NCBI GenBank assembly: GCA_935421135.1
Contig: OW285192.1
Span: 16,097,001-16,161,000, forward strand
Length of the DNA stretch: 64,000 nt
Direction of reading: 5' to 3'
From: Bugulina stolonifera
Taxonomy: Eukaryota > Bryozoa > Gymnolaemata > Cheilostomatida > Bugulidae
Numbering within the stretch: the stretch's first letter is position 1; the number at the start of each line of letters is the position of its first letter. The notes under the pieces were generated by a model, which saw only the letters and a program-made list of their open reading frames with translations, did not search any database and was not told the DNA's origin. The translations under genes were made by a program, and so were the position numbers. Positions 45,039-58,926 of the stretch are shown here, in pieces.

Positions 45039-48000
45039 ATGGTAAAAAAAGGAGAAGCAGAAGAGCAAGAACATCTGCTCTCAGATCGGGAGATTGATGA
45101 ATATGAACATACGTCTATGAGGGCTCATGAACATGGAGATAAACATCATAACAAAGGGAAGCTTGGAGTAACTATCCTACTGCTGCTAATTCTGCTGGTT
45201 ACGGTGTGCCCAGAATCAATTCTCACACCGTTCTTCCCCACAGCAGCGGCAGCTAAGGGATTGACAGAAATACAGATTGGGTTAGTTTATGGATCTTACG
45301 AATTGACCAGATTCTTGACAGCTCCGTTGATTGGAGCCTTAGTAAGTATTAAATTCAATCAACTTGATAGTTAACACCGGTATGAGGAACTTGATGTAGA
45401 AAAGTAATAGGTTGCCAGTAGAAAGAAATCATGCTAATGGAATAGTTTAATTTTATGTGCATGTAGATACTAGGTGTTGGTGAATCCAGATAATATTAGT
45501 TTGTACATACGCACGTATCAGTGGAATGCGTGGAAACCAGACATCACAATACATGAAACTTGGTAGTATAGTCTGATAGGAAATGTCTTTCTCTTCTTTT
45601 TGTTTGCTTATGTCATGCCATGTGTTGTAGTGTAGTAGTAGCTGTATACTATGTCTCCATTACTACACTCAACAAGATAGTCTTAGGTGCTCTGACCAAG
45701 TCTCTGTAGACTGCACGAGGTCTGGCCGGTGGTGACTAGTGCTGGTCTGTGTAGGTCTACTGTAGTATTTAACCCAACATCATATTTCTGATTGCAGATA
45801 GTAAGAATTCCTCCATATAAAATCAGCATATTTGGAGCCACAATGTCTGCGGTAGGATCTGTTGCATTTGGGTAAGTAGAATATGTTGTAATGAAATCTA
45901 AAGCAGGCGTCAGAAGTAAAGCGAAACCTTGCGATATCAGGTCCTGTCGAATATAGTGTTCACATGGGATTACACTGCATTGTTATTAATCCACCTTTCT
46001 ACAGCAACCTTTATGTACAATAAATATGATAATCGGGATTGGAAACTATGGGAAAGCAATCAAATGTGGCCCCAAGAAAACTATTTAGAATTGTCATACC
46101 TTAGTTGATGACGCCATAACACTTTATTATGTACTACTCTAATAGTACAATGTACTTCAGTTGTATAACATGGGAACTGGTTGCACATAAGTACTGCATA
46201 TACCATTCTCTTGTAGATGCCTGTATTATATAAGTAACAGTACACTTTACTTCATTCTCTGTCTGATACTGAGGATGGCTTCAGGAATTGGTTGTACAGC
46301 AACTTATGTCTCACTAACTTGTATATTACTGAATACATCACCGTATAAAACAGCCACTGTAGTTGTAAGTTGAACAATAATTGTTGACCCTTATTTTATA
46401 TAAACTTCAATTTCTTGAACATTGTTTGTTGACCTCATTGTATGTATATTTCAGTCTCCACATATCTTCTACTTACTCTCAATTTACAATCCAGCATGAC
46501 CTGCACCCTCATTTCTGTTTTGTCCTCAGTATGTACATGTAGCTCAATGAAAACTGACTACAACTTCTCAATGTACAGGTATTTCTGTTTCGCTATCTAC
46601 TCATTCTCTTTATGACTCAGAGTCATATATTCATACCAGTGGTTTCTTCCCAGTGATGATGGAGCTTTATGCCCTCAAGCCCCATTCAGTGCATGACCAA
46701 AATCATGAGCAAATACTGCAGAAAGACACAGTTCAATCATCAATGTTAAATGAGAACCTTTGAAGTCCTGTTGGCTATATGCCAGGCAGAATCTCCAGTA
46801 TTATGGAATTTATAATACAAGCACTTTTGGTCTGCGATGCAAATTTCACTGCAAAATTTGGCTTGTGTTCATGTACTGCAGTCATGCATGTGTATGACCT
46901 CTGTTGGTACAGACGCTACAGTTACCTCATGGGGAATTGTGTTTCTTTGTATTAGGGAGACAACTCCAAATGCATAGCCTAAGTTCCAACTCCAACATAG
47001 CGGGTGGGTTGGGTCGGGTACCCACCCCAACCTAGGTAAGGTCTGAGGGCCTAAGACTACGGACCCGCCCCGGCAGCGATGCCAGGGAACCCGGTCCCAA
47101 TGTCCTAGCACCACCCGGAGCCGAGATCCAGACCCGCAACATTGCAACATATATAAATCACGGGTTCAAGAGTGTCTCTGTTGTCAACATAGCCCTAGTT
47201 CCAACCCATATTTGGCAGGTCGGGTGGGTCGAGTACCCACCCCGCCCTGGGTTAGGCCTGAGGTTCTAAGGCTAGGGACCCGCCCCAGCATCAATGCTGG
47301 GGGACCCGATCCCAAGGTCTTAGCACCAACCGGAGCCGAGAACATGACCGGCAGCATTACATATATAAATCGTCCCGATTTTTGACCCTGAATCTGATTG
47401 GAGGACGACAGACCGTAAACCGCGGACCGTTTCGTCTTTTTATATATGATAACATTATAACTACCTGCATAATATGCCGTGACCCACCTTGAGTTCAGGT
47501 ACATTCCATCCATTTCATGTCATCTATTGGTACCACATTAATCACCCATAGACATTAGTTATTCTAAATTTGGCAAGGTTGCTGGTTGGGGAGGATTCTG
47601 AATTGTGCATTCTTATAGACTACTTCATTGGAATGAATACAAAAATAAGTACATGCAAATAAGTAATAAGAGGATAATTTTTTTGTAATCCAGTTTAGAA
47701 TATTCAGGTCAGGTGAAGAACCATTAATTATACACTGTAAGTAAATTGACTGATGAATTGGATATGTTATGACCCAGTTATCTGAAAGGCACTGGGTTCT
47801 AGTTTCACAAACAGCAGAAAGGCACTGGGTTCTAGTCCCACCAATGGCTGTGAGGCACTGGAATCGATTTCCACCAATGGCTGAAAAGCACTGGGTCGAT
47901 TTCCACCAATGACTGAAAAGTACTAGGTCGAGTTCCACCAATGGCTGAAAAGCACTGGGTCGAGTTCCACCAATGGCTGAAAAGCACTGGGTCGAGTTCC

Positions 48001-51000
48001 ACCAAATGGCTGAAAAGCACTGGGTCGAGTTCCACCAATAGTGAAGAAGCTTAGTCTAAAAACAGGTCCATCTGCACCATGCACTCCGCATCATAAATAA
48101 CATGCTACCTACTTTTCTCATACATTTATATAGGTACACACAGTTTAAAAATGACATAAAACTGTTTTGAGCTATATTTAACATACCACAATGTATTTAT
48201 ATGTTGCTTCTATATTTTAGGGTTTGGTGGAGATACTAATTGGTTTGGGCTATGCACTTGGTAGACCTGTTGGGGCTGGATTGTATCTGGTATAGACTAA
48301 GGATTGTCTCTCAGCAGACTGTTCAATTTTTATTCGTATATAATCTGTTAAATATACTGTAGCTATGTTTTCCTATATACTAGTAATGTGCTATTATGTG
48401 AAGACAAATTCCATTAAGGAAATGACATCATTAATTTACGTTACGGGAATATTATAGAGTGCTAGTGTTGGGACAGGTATTTATCCATTGTATTATTGAA
48501 GCAAACCTTATTACCATTAGAGTGTTGAATACTTTCAGCTTGGAGGGTTCACTTGTCCATTTATGGTGAATGGAGGACTACTGGTTATACTAAACATCAT
48601 ACAGATATTTGCAGTACCCAAAGAAGGTAAACATGTGCACCATACTCAGGGCTAAAACATTTCTAAATTGTCTACACCTACTAATTAGAATATCAATGAC
48701 ACCCTTTCAGGCAAAATTTAGCTTGGACAGCTCCTCTATATAAAGCTTTGATACAAAAACTATTTGCTTTGTCTTATGTCAATCACTTTGTTGGCTAGTG
48801 CTAGCTGAACTTGTAGAGAGTAGACAACTCTCCTGCCACTCATGCATGCATCATGAGAACAAGACCTTTCTAGTATTATTCTTTACAGTTTGACATGGAA
48901 AATAGATCTCAAACTTTTACTCTAAAATTGGGAAGGAGAATTAATAGATTCAAACTAATCTCTCAGATTTTCTACCTGGTTTCCAAAACCTCAAAAATTA
49001 CTGACACTTTCAGTCAACTTGTATTGGAGTTAAAAACTCTTATCTACACCATTTTCACGTAAAAGCTGGGACGGAAGTGCCATTCCTGCTGGGCCTGTAA
49101 GAAGTCACGTTTTCATACATTAATTTCTCTAACTTTTCTATTTTATAGAATATCCAGATAAGGAAAAGACCAAAGACAATTTCAAACTGCTCAGAATTCC
49201 AGGAGTGTTAGTTGTGTTCAGTTTCACCACCATCTTTCACCTGACACAGGCAGCCCGGTACTCTTTCTTCAGCATCTACCTGTCTACTAAGGTACGTCCT
49301 CATAGCCTACGTACGTATCCATGACAATGTTGGTTGTTGAATTTACACACACATGCATGCTGCAACATACATTGCAGTTGTATTATTAATCTAATCTAAA
49401 CTCATTCTGGGCACAGCGGTGCTTTGTTCTTTAATCATAAAATACAACCCTTCCTAACCTAAGATAATGTTCACCTGAGGGTAGCAGACAGGCTGACAAA
49501 TTACATGCGCTGAAATTTCTCAAATAGCGCCAAGCGCCAGCCTGACCAAGGCTAGATTGTTAGCAAAGATCGAAGATCCAACTCATGAAGCTGATCAACA
49601 GGTCCGCTGTGCTCCTACCATGTGACTATTGATGCATGCATAGGACCAATCCCACTTCCAGATCTTGTATAAGTTCTGTCTGACTACACTACCCTAAAAG
49701 CAGATACTTTTTGCGAGTTTTAACTTTCGCGAATTTAGCAAGTGCAAGTAGCATAAGTGTAGTGTAAGTGTGGTGTAATTAGTGAATACAATGTACATTG
49801 CAATAATTAGTTAATTACTACAATTATATTATAAATATTATAAATATGTAGATTGGAATTGCAGGACTGGCCAGTGGACGCTCTGTACTATACCATGTGC
49901 TGTTAATATGCTGTGTGACACTGTACCACCATTACTAATGTTCAATACTACATGACCAGTCTCGACAGTAGTGCTAATATTACTACACATATATAGACTA
50001 GTTGCCATAATTGTATAACATAAATGCCCAGCTACACCTTAGCATGGTTTTTCATGCATTGGTATGTCTATTAAAAGAAAAAAAACTGATGATTTAGAAA
50101 ATGTGAAATTTTTGAAGTTGACTCCCAGCTATCTTGCATTTCTACTTGACTTGACTTCGACTTCACTTGTGACGTGCATGACAGCTGACTCGATTTGACT
50201 TGACTTAAGGCAGCACTGACTTGACTTGGACTTGACTTGCCTCCAAAATTTTATAAATGACTTGATTTGTTGACTTGAAGTCTGACTTGGACTCAACTCT
50301 CCATCACGAGCAGAGAGTAGTTTTGGGTTATGGCCATGGCTATGACTCAGCGTTCACATACATGTCTGCCATTGAATGTGTTTAAGAAAAGAATATGCGA
50401 AGTCACGTTGACTTGTTGCCATTACATAAGGAAAAACTGAAGTAGAAGTTCCACAGTTCAAATTTAGTCTGTGTCATGAGGCCCTGAGTACTGGTTCAAG
50501 TTGATATTTTATAACAGAATCAAGGCTTGGTACTAGCCTCTATGAGCTCTACACTTTATAGAGTTCATTGTTGTGATGTAATGATTTTATTTCTAGTTCC
50601 ACATGCGACCTACTGAAATAGCACTATGGTTTATTCCCTCTCCATTGATCTATATGATTGGATGTCCATTGATGTCTGCATTAACCAACAAGGTAGGTGT
50701 TCTGGTGTCTGGCTTAGTTGTTGAGATTTATATGGCAATGGTAACACCCCCCCCCCACCCCAATTGTACCAGCCATTAGTTAAGAAACTGACACATGTTG
50801 GCATTTAACCTAGTGCTGTACTGTTTTGATTTGCACTTGCATTCAGTATGTTCCGCTGAACCATAGCACTATACATGTAGTTTGCCATGATGTGTTGTGT
50901 ATTTAACCATGTAGACCGCCAAGAACCCCATGCAACAAACATGACTTTTTAAACTGGCATTTATCTGATACCAAACTTTTAAATCCATTGCCCCAATTGT

Positions 51001-53037
51001 AATTCTTGAATAATTCAAGCTTATTACAATTTATGCCGTCACATTTGTAAAACGTGTACTATTAACTATTATACTCACAGGATTATTGCTAAGTGAATGG
51101 CACAGAGTTACTCTTTGTGTCTACTGTGGCAATAATGTGTAATGCTGTGCATCTTACTTGCCAAGTTCCCCGGAGGAAAATGAATGACACTCAATAATTG
51201 TTTGAGGTGTGAAGTTTGAGTGGGGTGGGTGGGACATATAAATCTTGGTCTAGAGCTAGGGAGTCTCCTGTAGAATGAGGGGCACTAGGCAAGTATTTAC
51301 ATGGCTGTATACTTGTATAATTTTATGTATATATTGTTTGCTGTTATTTTAAAGGGATTTGTCTACTCAACGATGTTAGTTATGATGACTCTGACAGCTA
51401 CATCTTATCTTTTCCTGGCTCCGCCTCCATTTCTAGAATTCATATTTCATGATAAAACGTAAGATTATAACTAATGTGCAATGTATAAAACTAATAATCT
51501 ATTAGCTAGTATTATATATACTTGTGCGTACCTCACAAATCTATGGGGTTTTGCAATAATTGCGAGTATGAATCTTCTGGTAATCATTCGAATGAACAAG
51601 GTTCATTATTCAATGCCCTAGCACTTCAAATTCAACATTTCTATGCCTCCAGTCAGTTTAAAGCTTATACAAGATATACCTGCACAATGCAATAAATGTA
51701 TATACAAGAATCGAGTTATTCTATGTGGTGTAATAGTCAAAGTCACAGATTGATTGAAGAATATCAACTTAATGAGCAAAGGTTTTCCAATTTCAGGTGC
51801 CTGTCTTTAACCCTCACTTTACATGTGATGATGTCATTTCTATGGTTGGGAGCCTACATACCTCCATTTCAAGCAATGATCGACTTAGCAATGTAAGTAT
51901 TGGAGAGTTGTACTCAGAGTGTCTTGAAGTTGTCCTCTCTCTTCTATCTGAAATAATATTCCACTTCCACTTCAATGTGTCAGGGTCAATGGCTATGAAA
52001 AGGGCTCTCTAGAAATGAATGGAATGGTCGCTGGTCTAGCCAATGCTGCAAATGGTTTAGGATTTCTAATTGGACCTTTAGTTGGCGGAGCCTTGATACA
52101 GCGTTACGGGTTTAACTGGAACTTGACTATTCTGAGTGGAGTCCAAGTTTTAACTGTAAGTCTACAATCTGAGAAACTATATAATTATATTCATATATCC
52201 TGCTAGATATATTTAAAAAGATGGTGCAGTAAACAGACTATTAGCTCAGCTGATACTGTGCTAACTGTGGTATTTTAATGATACAGATGTTTATGCAGTT
52301 AATACTCCCAGAACTCTGGTGTGGTTCCACAAGAATGAAACTGTAACTATCCTAAATCTTGACATTCTTATTGGACCTCATTTTCTGTTTTTTAATACCT
52401 ATTTTCCAAGAAAAAAGTTGAGTATCACAAAATCACATTCTATTTGAATTTTGTCAAATGTAATTTTGCAATTGATTCAAATAATGTAATGCTGTAATAT
52501 TTGAGGTGATTCTGCTATTTTCTGCTTACATCAACTTTCCTGTTTAACCCCCAAATGAGTAGCCAATCAGATCAATTTGAAAATCCATATTTGTCAAAGT
52601 ACTCTCCCTGTGTACACTACTCATAGGCTCACTTGCGACATCGACAAAATCATATTATAAGTAAGAGAAGGTAACTCATAAATAAGCGTACAACAGGGTC
52701 ACACACTGTTAGTTTCCTCCATTTAGTCAGTCTGCTGAGGATTCCCATCGGAATTTAATTAATTGCAGACAGCAATAAAAGACTTTATCATGTGTAATAG
52801 GTGGCCTTAACTATTCTCTACCTCGTGGTAATGAGGATGACCAGACGTCCAATTTCTCCAGAGAAGATCTCAGATGATGTTGAAGGAACCGAATCCAGCA
52901 GTCTCATAGTCAATAGCTTAAAGTCAGTTAAATCTAAATTTATCAGGAGATTAAATGAACTCTTTGTTAAGTCTACCAACTCTAAAAGACAATTCTCTCT
53001 CAAAACTCCACAACCCCATGTGGAATCAGATTTGTAA
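45039..53037 (+). CDS. SLC18B1-like: MFS transporter, SLC18B1-like, copy D
   Basis: Exons: 45039-45341, 45798-45871, 46217-46364, 48221-48289, 48539-48626, 49149-49291, 50597-50692, 51355-51458, 51797-51892, 51984-52155, 52801-53037; 509 aa, all in phase. N-terminus MVKKGEAEEQEHLLSD keeps the acidic dileucine. Exon 4 (GLVEILIGLGYALGRPVGAG) ends with a weak donor, CTG|GTATAG, where sisters have GTAAAG or GTAAAT, so exon 4 splicing could be inefficient. Exon 7 has an Arg in FHMRPTE where the others have Pro. It is closest to copy C by its duplicated 5' region and E1 sequence (ILTPFFP rather than ILIAFFP). The gene is convergent with gene E, whose stop lies 585 bp downstream. Confidence 0.87.
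46976..47385. repeat. GC-rich tandem duplication, intron 3 of gene D
   Basis: Two diverged units of about 210 bp (46976-47189, 47190-47385) share AGTTCCAAC, CGGGT.CCCACCCC, GGACCCGCCCC, CCGGAGCCGAG and ACATATATAAATC. Each holds a small hairpin around GCAGCGATGC or CAGCATCAATGCTG. Much more GC-rich than the host intron; likely a mobile-element fragment of unknown class. Confidence 0.6.
47787..48038. repeat. 32-bp minisatellite, about eight copies
   Basis: Units of about 32 bp contain GCACTGGGTCGAGTTCCACC followed by AATGGCTGAAAA. The last units are nearly identical and the first three diverged, so the array grew at its right side. It lies in intron 3 of gene D and is not found in A-C. Confidence 0.85.
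50140..50300. repeat. GACTT-rich simple repeat
   Basis: About 160 bp of degenerate GACTT/TGACTTGACTT words within intron 6 of gene D. No coding content. Confidence 0.6.
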
Positions 53038-53621
53038 GAAAGTTAAAATATTATTGTTGTTCAGATTTCTAAGAAAGTGAAGTTTTACTTTAATCAATGA
53101 ATTTTTTTAGGAGATATTTTCTCTATGCAATGCACTTCGGTGTAAATCAAAAGGTTTGATGCTGTTCGGAACTTTTTGTAGATGTTGAAACACACCTTTT
53201 ATCTGTCCAAAACAAGGCTGGTTCCTGAAAGTAGCCTTTTTTCAGTACATGGAAATATTTTATTTTCAGTGTCATAATTCATGCATGTTCCTTGCGTAGT
53301 TTGTGACATGCATTAGTAATCTAAAATAAAAAGGTTCTTTGCTTAACCAGTGCCTACAGGAAGTATTGCCAACATCATGAAAAATTCGAGAAAATTCTCA
53401 TTTTGACGCTAGAGATTTGCACAAACCAGTGCATGTTTAAATAGATAGTAATTAACAATCAGTAGCCTATTATTTATTACACAATCATATCCTCAAGAGA
53501 ACCCATGATACTCAGTAGCTTATTGCACTTGTTGAAATAACAGTTATACAGTATGGTTCTCACAGATTTTGGTTTAAATGTAATAAATGATTCAAATAAA
53601 CTATACTCAACTGTTACACAT
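53038..53621. other. Convergent D-E intergenic region
   Basis: No gene seen. It is colinear with 24487-24950 downstream of gene B. AATAAA at 53595-53600 (+ strand) may serve gene D. TTTATT at 53473-53478 gives AATAAA on the - strand for gene E, so the two transcripts could overlap at their 3' ends. Confidence 0.5.
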
Positions 53622-56600
53622 TCATTGATTGGTTGAAGGTTGCTGACTCACAACAGCGGTTGTGCTGTTATTTATAGATTTACCAAATATATTCTGTAAG
53701 GCTGCAGAGATTTTCATCTTCATTGATTTAATTATTTTTGAGTCTGAAACTTTATCTTTCTTTTCCCCAGAGCATTTTTTCATATCTGGTGCCAACGGTT
53801 TATTTGTAATCTTCATTGTTATCCAGTAGATGACAATGATGATAACCTACAAAATCGAAAATATCATATATATACATGTGCTACACTACCTGTTGTTCAA
53901 ACCTTAACATTTCGAGATCAGTTGCTAGACCGATGGCATAAGCATTACAAAATCTTGCAATGAAATTGGAGAAATGAATATTTCAAAAACAGCACCCCTT
54001 TGTTTGTTGTTGAATAGCAAATTTCTGTTCAGATACATGGAGACGTTTGATGGTACTGCAGTCCATATTTAGTCTTTTGCTAGCAGTACTCATTAAGTAC
54101 ATGTAGGCTTAAAGAGCAGTACTATACTTACTGTGACAAGTTGTAAGCCATTCATAATGGTTAAAGTCCAAAGATATCCATATTGACTCATCAGCTCTCC
54201 TCCAATTAGAGGTCCTGCTAAAAGTCCTAGACTAGCCGAGCAATACGTCAAATCAGCAACCATTCCATAAACCTCTAAGAAATCTTTTTGGTAGCCATTA
54301 ACCCTGTACAAAAAGTAAATTACTTTGAATAATGCGTCATCAGATAATGTAAGGTCTTCAACTTGGCGTGGTGTCTAATGTACCATTAATAGTGGATGAA
54401 GAGTCACATGTTGCAGACAGTCTTTCTCATGCACTGCATGATTTGCTGCTTGACCACAGGTGACAGTTACAATCATGTGAGTTCAGTTCATATTGGGGTA
54501 GAAATGAGCTTTTACAATAATCAATAGTGAGTCTTTGTCAGATGTTCTAAATGTACATGCAGTTAGAACTTGTTAGATTTTACAAAACTTTTTCAGTTGA
54601 CAACTTGAATGAAAGCTGTTACCGCAAACAACTAAAAACCTATGCAGATACAAGAGTAAGTTTATATGAAGTAACTTACTCTGCCAAGTCAGTTGCTGCT
54701 TTAAATGGTGGAACATACGCCCCTTGTTGGGTAATCGGCATCACTATGTGTACGCCTACAGTCAGCCAGAAGGACCTACACATACATATATAGATCCAAT
54801 AATATCATGAATATAAGTTCACAGTCGCTAATCAGCAATAAATTTAGATGTACAACAGATCAGTACCATAGCAACATATACAATTATTTCCTGGAGAATT
54901 ATTTTTGAAACTGGAGAATTTTTACTCATGTAGTTGATAAATTTTTAATACTGTTTGTGCAGTTTGCACGTTACCTGGAAATTGGTAATCAAATATAAGG
55001 TAAACAGAGCGATAGCTGCGAGACCATTCATAACGATTTGTAAACTATTACTTACTTTTTACCATGGAACAGAAAGTCCAGCAAGGGTGACGGTCCAATG
55101 AAGAGAAATAGTACAATGCAGTCATTAATACAACCATAGATGCGTATATCAGGCCCTATATTGAGAAATTTAAAGGGAAATATATCTGGATATTAATCAT
55201 GGCCACTGATCTATCTGTAGCAGTTTATGTTTATGCATTAAGCTGCTGTGAGATAGGTCGGGTTACCAACTAACCATGGAACTAAGGCCATGGCAGCCTA
55301 TAGGCTGTCATGGTTTTAGCTCCAGGGTACCGTATGCCACACCTAGATTTTAGAAAGATGTCTTTCAAGAATATTAGACACTTTCGGATTTTGAACGTTC
55401 ATCCATAGCTTCTTTCCCTGAATGGACAATACTCAAAGGTATGCAAAGCAAGTGCAGAATTGAAGGACACTAACATCTACAGCACGTACACTGTAGATTG
55501 CACAATATTGTAATGGTACGCACAGTCGTCTCCTACACCTGACACTCATTATTGTGTGCATATACATGTATATATCTGCTTGTAAATTACTATAGTTATC
55601 GTATATACTTGTATGATTATTACTAAGTCTTTTGATGCCTTTTATACCCATGTACAGAGGCCCGACCTCTCAGAATCCATTGATATTCATTTTGTACATG
55701 AATTGGACCATTATAAGCAACTTTTGTATAACCCGACCTATTTTGGGTCGGCCGTCGGGCTTCCGGCGGCCATGTTGTTGCGCAAATTCTGGACGACCTC
55801 ACGTCGTCTTTTCCCGACCTTACGTCGGCCGGAAGTCCTTATACTATATAAAGGGCACTGTTTTACTGTTCATTGTCTCAGTCTTCACTTGGCTTTCAAT
55901 AAAGACACATCTATACTTGATACAGAGACTTTCACTTCCTTTTGTCAGGTCATTCACTTAGCGAACCGCCTACTAGGTCGGATCACTCTCTTTCAACGTA
56001 TAGTCTGAAGGTCAGACTTGGGACCAGATGGGTCGTCTCTGGTAGTTATTGGGCTACTGAGACCGCTCGATCTTTCATGTAATGCGAAGTCCTATTACCA
56101 CTCATAGGCACTTCATTTCTGGGTCGATAGTCGTCCAAGGACGACCGCACCAAATCACAGAAACCATTACAATATACACATACCTTATTTACAGCAATGG
56201 ATGTCAGTGGACAGAGTAAGGTATAGGCTGTAGCTGATATGAAAAACCATAGACCTATTTCAGCTGTTGGCTCGTGGAACTTCAAACAGGAAGACACACG
56301 ATAGACAGAGATCACGCACATGCATGTAATTATTATACAACACAAACTTACTAAATATAATTGAAAACATGATTGTGACACACTAATGCGAACCGGTTTA
56401 AGGTTACAAGTATTGTCTTTATTCACTGCTGCACTAGATCATCACTGTGGCATTACCTTACCACACCTCTACCAGCAGTGCCTTTACTATTTACCTTTTG
56501 CGAGAGGTATTCGCTAAGGAACATCTGTCGGAAGCTCATGGTTGTTAGATAGACAAAGGAAATATATAGTATAAGCATTATGCCAGGAATCTTCAGCATT

Positions 56601-58926
56601 CCAAATGATTTCTTTGAACTCTTATTTTGTTCACTTTCTGCATAAAGTACAAATATCTTATTTATACATTGCAAATTTATAAAATTGCATTGTAGAAAGA
56701 GCACAATTCGAGAATGATAAATTAAATTTTGAGAAAGGGTCACTCACCTACTTTGGGGACAAGAAACATCTGGAGAGAGATAGATATGATCAGGAGAGCA
56801 CCGAGTACCCAGAATGGACAGCTGTAACCTCCAAGCTACAAACATAGTATGGTGCGGTTGAATTCTGATTTATTAATCAAGTTTACACACGCTAGAGCAA
56901 ATTACTCAACCTCTAAAGTTTGTCAGACACTTTACCTCTGTCCACTTCTCAATGACTGCTTGTCCAGTAAGACATTTTAAGAAGTAAAATATGTACATGT
57001 AGATAGTTCAATGTACAGTTTTGGCATGTACTGTTTTGGTTTACTGCTTGTGGTGAATGTCAAGCATGCCAGGTACAGGATAACTTTTCCACCACTCTCT
57101 AAGTTCCGTGGAAGAAGATTGTTGGGACTGAAGTAAATGTAGTGTCACTATTGTATTATTATGACTGAGAAAACTGTGAGATAGCTTACTACAAATAGTC
57201 CAGCTCCTAGTGCTCTGCCTGCAGCAAATCCTACACCCCTCACTGTTTCAACGAAACCCTGTAAAGAGATTATGCAGTGAAATTAGATTTGGCAGTAAAA
57301 ATCCAATTACACAAAAATAAAAACAATTTGAGACAGAGTTAGTTGTTAGAAATTCCTAGGAAATAATCTAACATGATCCATGTCATAAAATCCAACACCA
57401 GATCAGAATAACTAATTAACATTGCAAAAAAAAGGATTAAACGTACCACAACAGTTCCTGTTTGAAATGAAGTTAACTTTAGAGAGATTGCCATTGATGT
57501 TACTAGAAGTAGACTAGCTCCAAAACCAGCAATTAGTCTTATTGTCACACATAGAAGAAAGCACACTGCATCGGTCAGGTAATAAATCATCCTGGAACAT
57601 GATGCACAGTTCAGAATGAATACATAACTGCATGATATTCCAAAATGTGCTGATGTGCTTAGTATAGCACAAAGTTATTCGAACTATTTACCATTAAAGT
57701 AATGCGCCGTCTTGGGCTATAACATGAAATTCAGGCTTAGATCATAACTACATGTCTTTCCAAGAGATGCTATTGAGGCCAAAATACAATTTTAGATCTG
57801 TTTAGCCCCTATTCCTGTTTTCATTTCTAAATTTCTTAGTTTGTGTTGCATGAATACAAGAGCACATACATGCACATACAAGCACATACAAGCGTACACA
57901 CAGGCCTACACACACCCACATATGCATACACACATACATCTACACCTAAATGCATATACACACATGGATATGAGTACACCTATGCACACATACAGTACAT
58001 TACATACACACATACATCATGACTGTGTACATACACATATATACGTACATGTTCATACATACATGTAAGTGTATAGCTGCATACTCGCTCACCCAAAAGC
58101 CATGCAGGTTGATGCTGATAGCCATCCTCCAAGTAGGCACATTCGCTGAGGACTAAATTGAATGACCTAAAAAGTACATATGAATCAAATGGAGGCTGTA
58201 TTATATTTTATTTGTAAGAAATACCTGCTATGTTTTTCTGATGTTATGGGGGGTTTCATGCATTTGAAAAGAGAGGGTCCAATTTGAGTGGGCAATGGGA
58301 AAGGCTTGACCACTACAATGGGTGTGTATGTATAATAGTGTACAATATGAATGGTGGTTGGTTAGTATGCTATTATGCTGCAACCTACTAGTTATCATTC
58401 AGTAGTAACTGCGAGTTAAATTATACACTTAATACAATTGCAATGGTGAACAGACTATCCTAGAACAGTAGACGACTTGTGGATACTAAATATATATGAC
58501 GATGGTTGGCCATAAATAATGTGGTAGAGAACCATAAATATTCAATTTTATAATTATTATTTTGATATAATGTTCACCTTAATCACTTCCAGCAGAGTAG
58601 GGCCTGAGAAGCAAGTTAAAAGGCTTACTCACCAAATACCCAGCTGCAGGCGAGGTGAGAAACTTTGCTAACTCATAAGATGCAAACACTATTCCAATTT
58701 GTACTTCTGTCAAGCCTTTGCCGACAGCCACAGGAGGGAAGAATGGAATCAAGATAGACTCAGTGCATATGGTGAAGAACTGAAGAGACAGAATTATGGC
58801 TAAGGTGATAATCTGTCTACATTTTGTTGAATCTGCCTTTTTTGTCCTTTTTTCCTTCTCTTCTGCATCTTTATCGTCTCTGGTTAGTGGAGCTGCTTCC
58901 TCACAATCACTGTCCGATTCATACAT
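53622..58926 (-). CDS. SLC18B1-like: Diverged SLC18B1-like transporter, copy E, with exon 8 frameshift
   Basis: Same 11-exon plan on the - strand: 58926-58633, 58166-58093, 57591-57447, 57258-57190, 56835-56748, 56637-56495, 56279-56184, 55155-55056, 54775-54680, 54303-54132, 53846-53622. Exon lengths equal A-D except exon 1 (294), exon 3 (145), exon 11 (225) and exon 8 (100 instead of 104). The protein is clearly diverged: an acidic N-terminus with EEAAPLT, ILIPFFPP, AGRALGAG, LAGPLIGGE and a Lys/Ser-rich tail ending QQPSTNQ. Exon 8 begins GLIYASMVVLM in one frame and ends GPSPLLDFLFHGK in another, so a 4-bp deletion breaks the frame; total coding length is not a multiple of three. Either a recent pseudogene, an assembly error, or rescued by unrecognised splicing. 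All splice sites are otherwise good. Confidence 0.75.
55509..56171 (+). mobile_element. Solo LTR, family 1 (sense), intron 7 of gene E
   Basis: The 663-bp unit TGTAATGG...CCATTACA has ATAT at 55505-55508 and 56172-56175. It has a TATA box (ACTATATAAAGG) near 55845 and AATAAAG near 55898, typical of an LTR with promoter and poly(A) signal. It is antisense to gene E and starts only a few bases after the exon 7 donor (GTATGT, 56178-56183). It is closely related to the 263-936 copy. Confidence 0.88.
57860..58075. repeat. ACA/CATA-rich simple repeat
   Basis: About 215 bp of degenerate ACACATACA-type sequence in intron 2 of gene E, close to the exon 2 donor (58087-58092). The frame across it (Thr/His-rich) is a by-product. 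Confidence 0.75.

Noticed and set aside
57841..58068. 75-codon Thr/His-rich frame
   Set aside because: Translation of an ACACATA simple repeat inside an intron of gene E.
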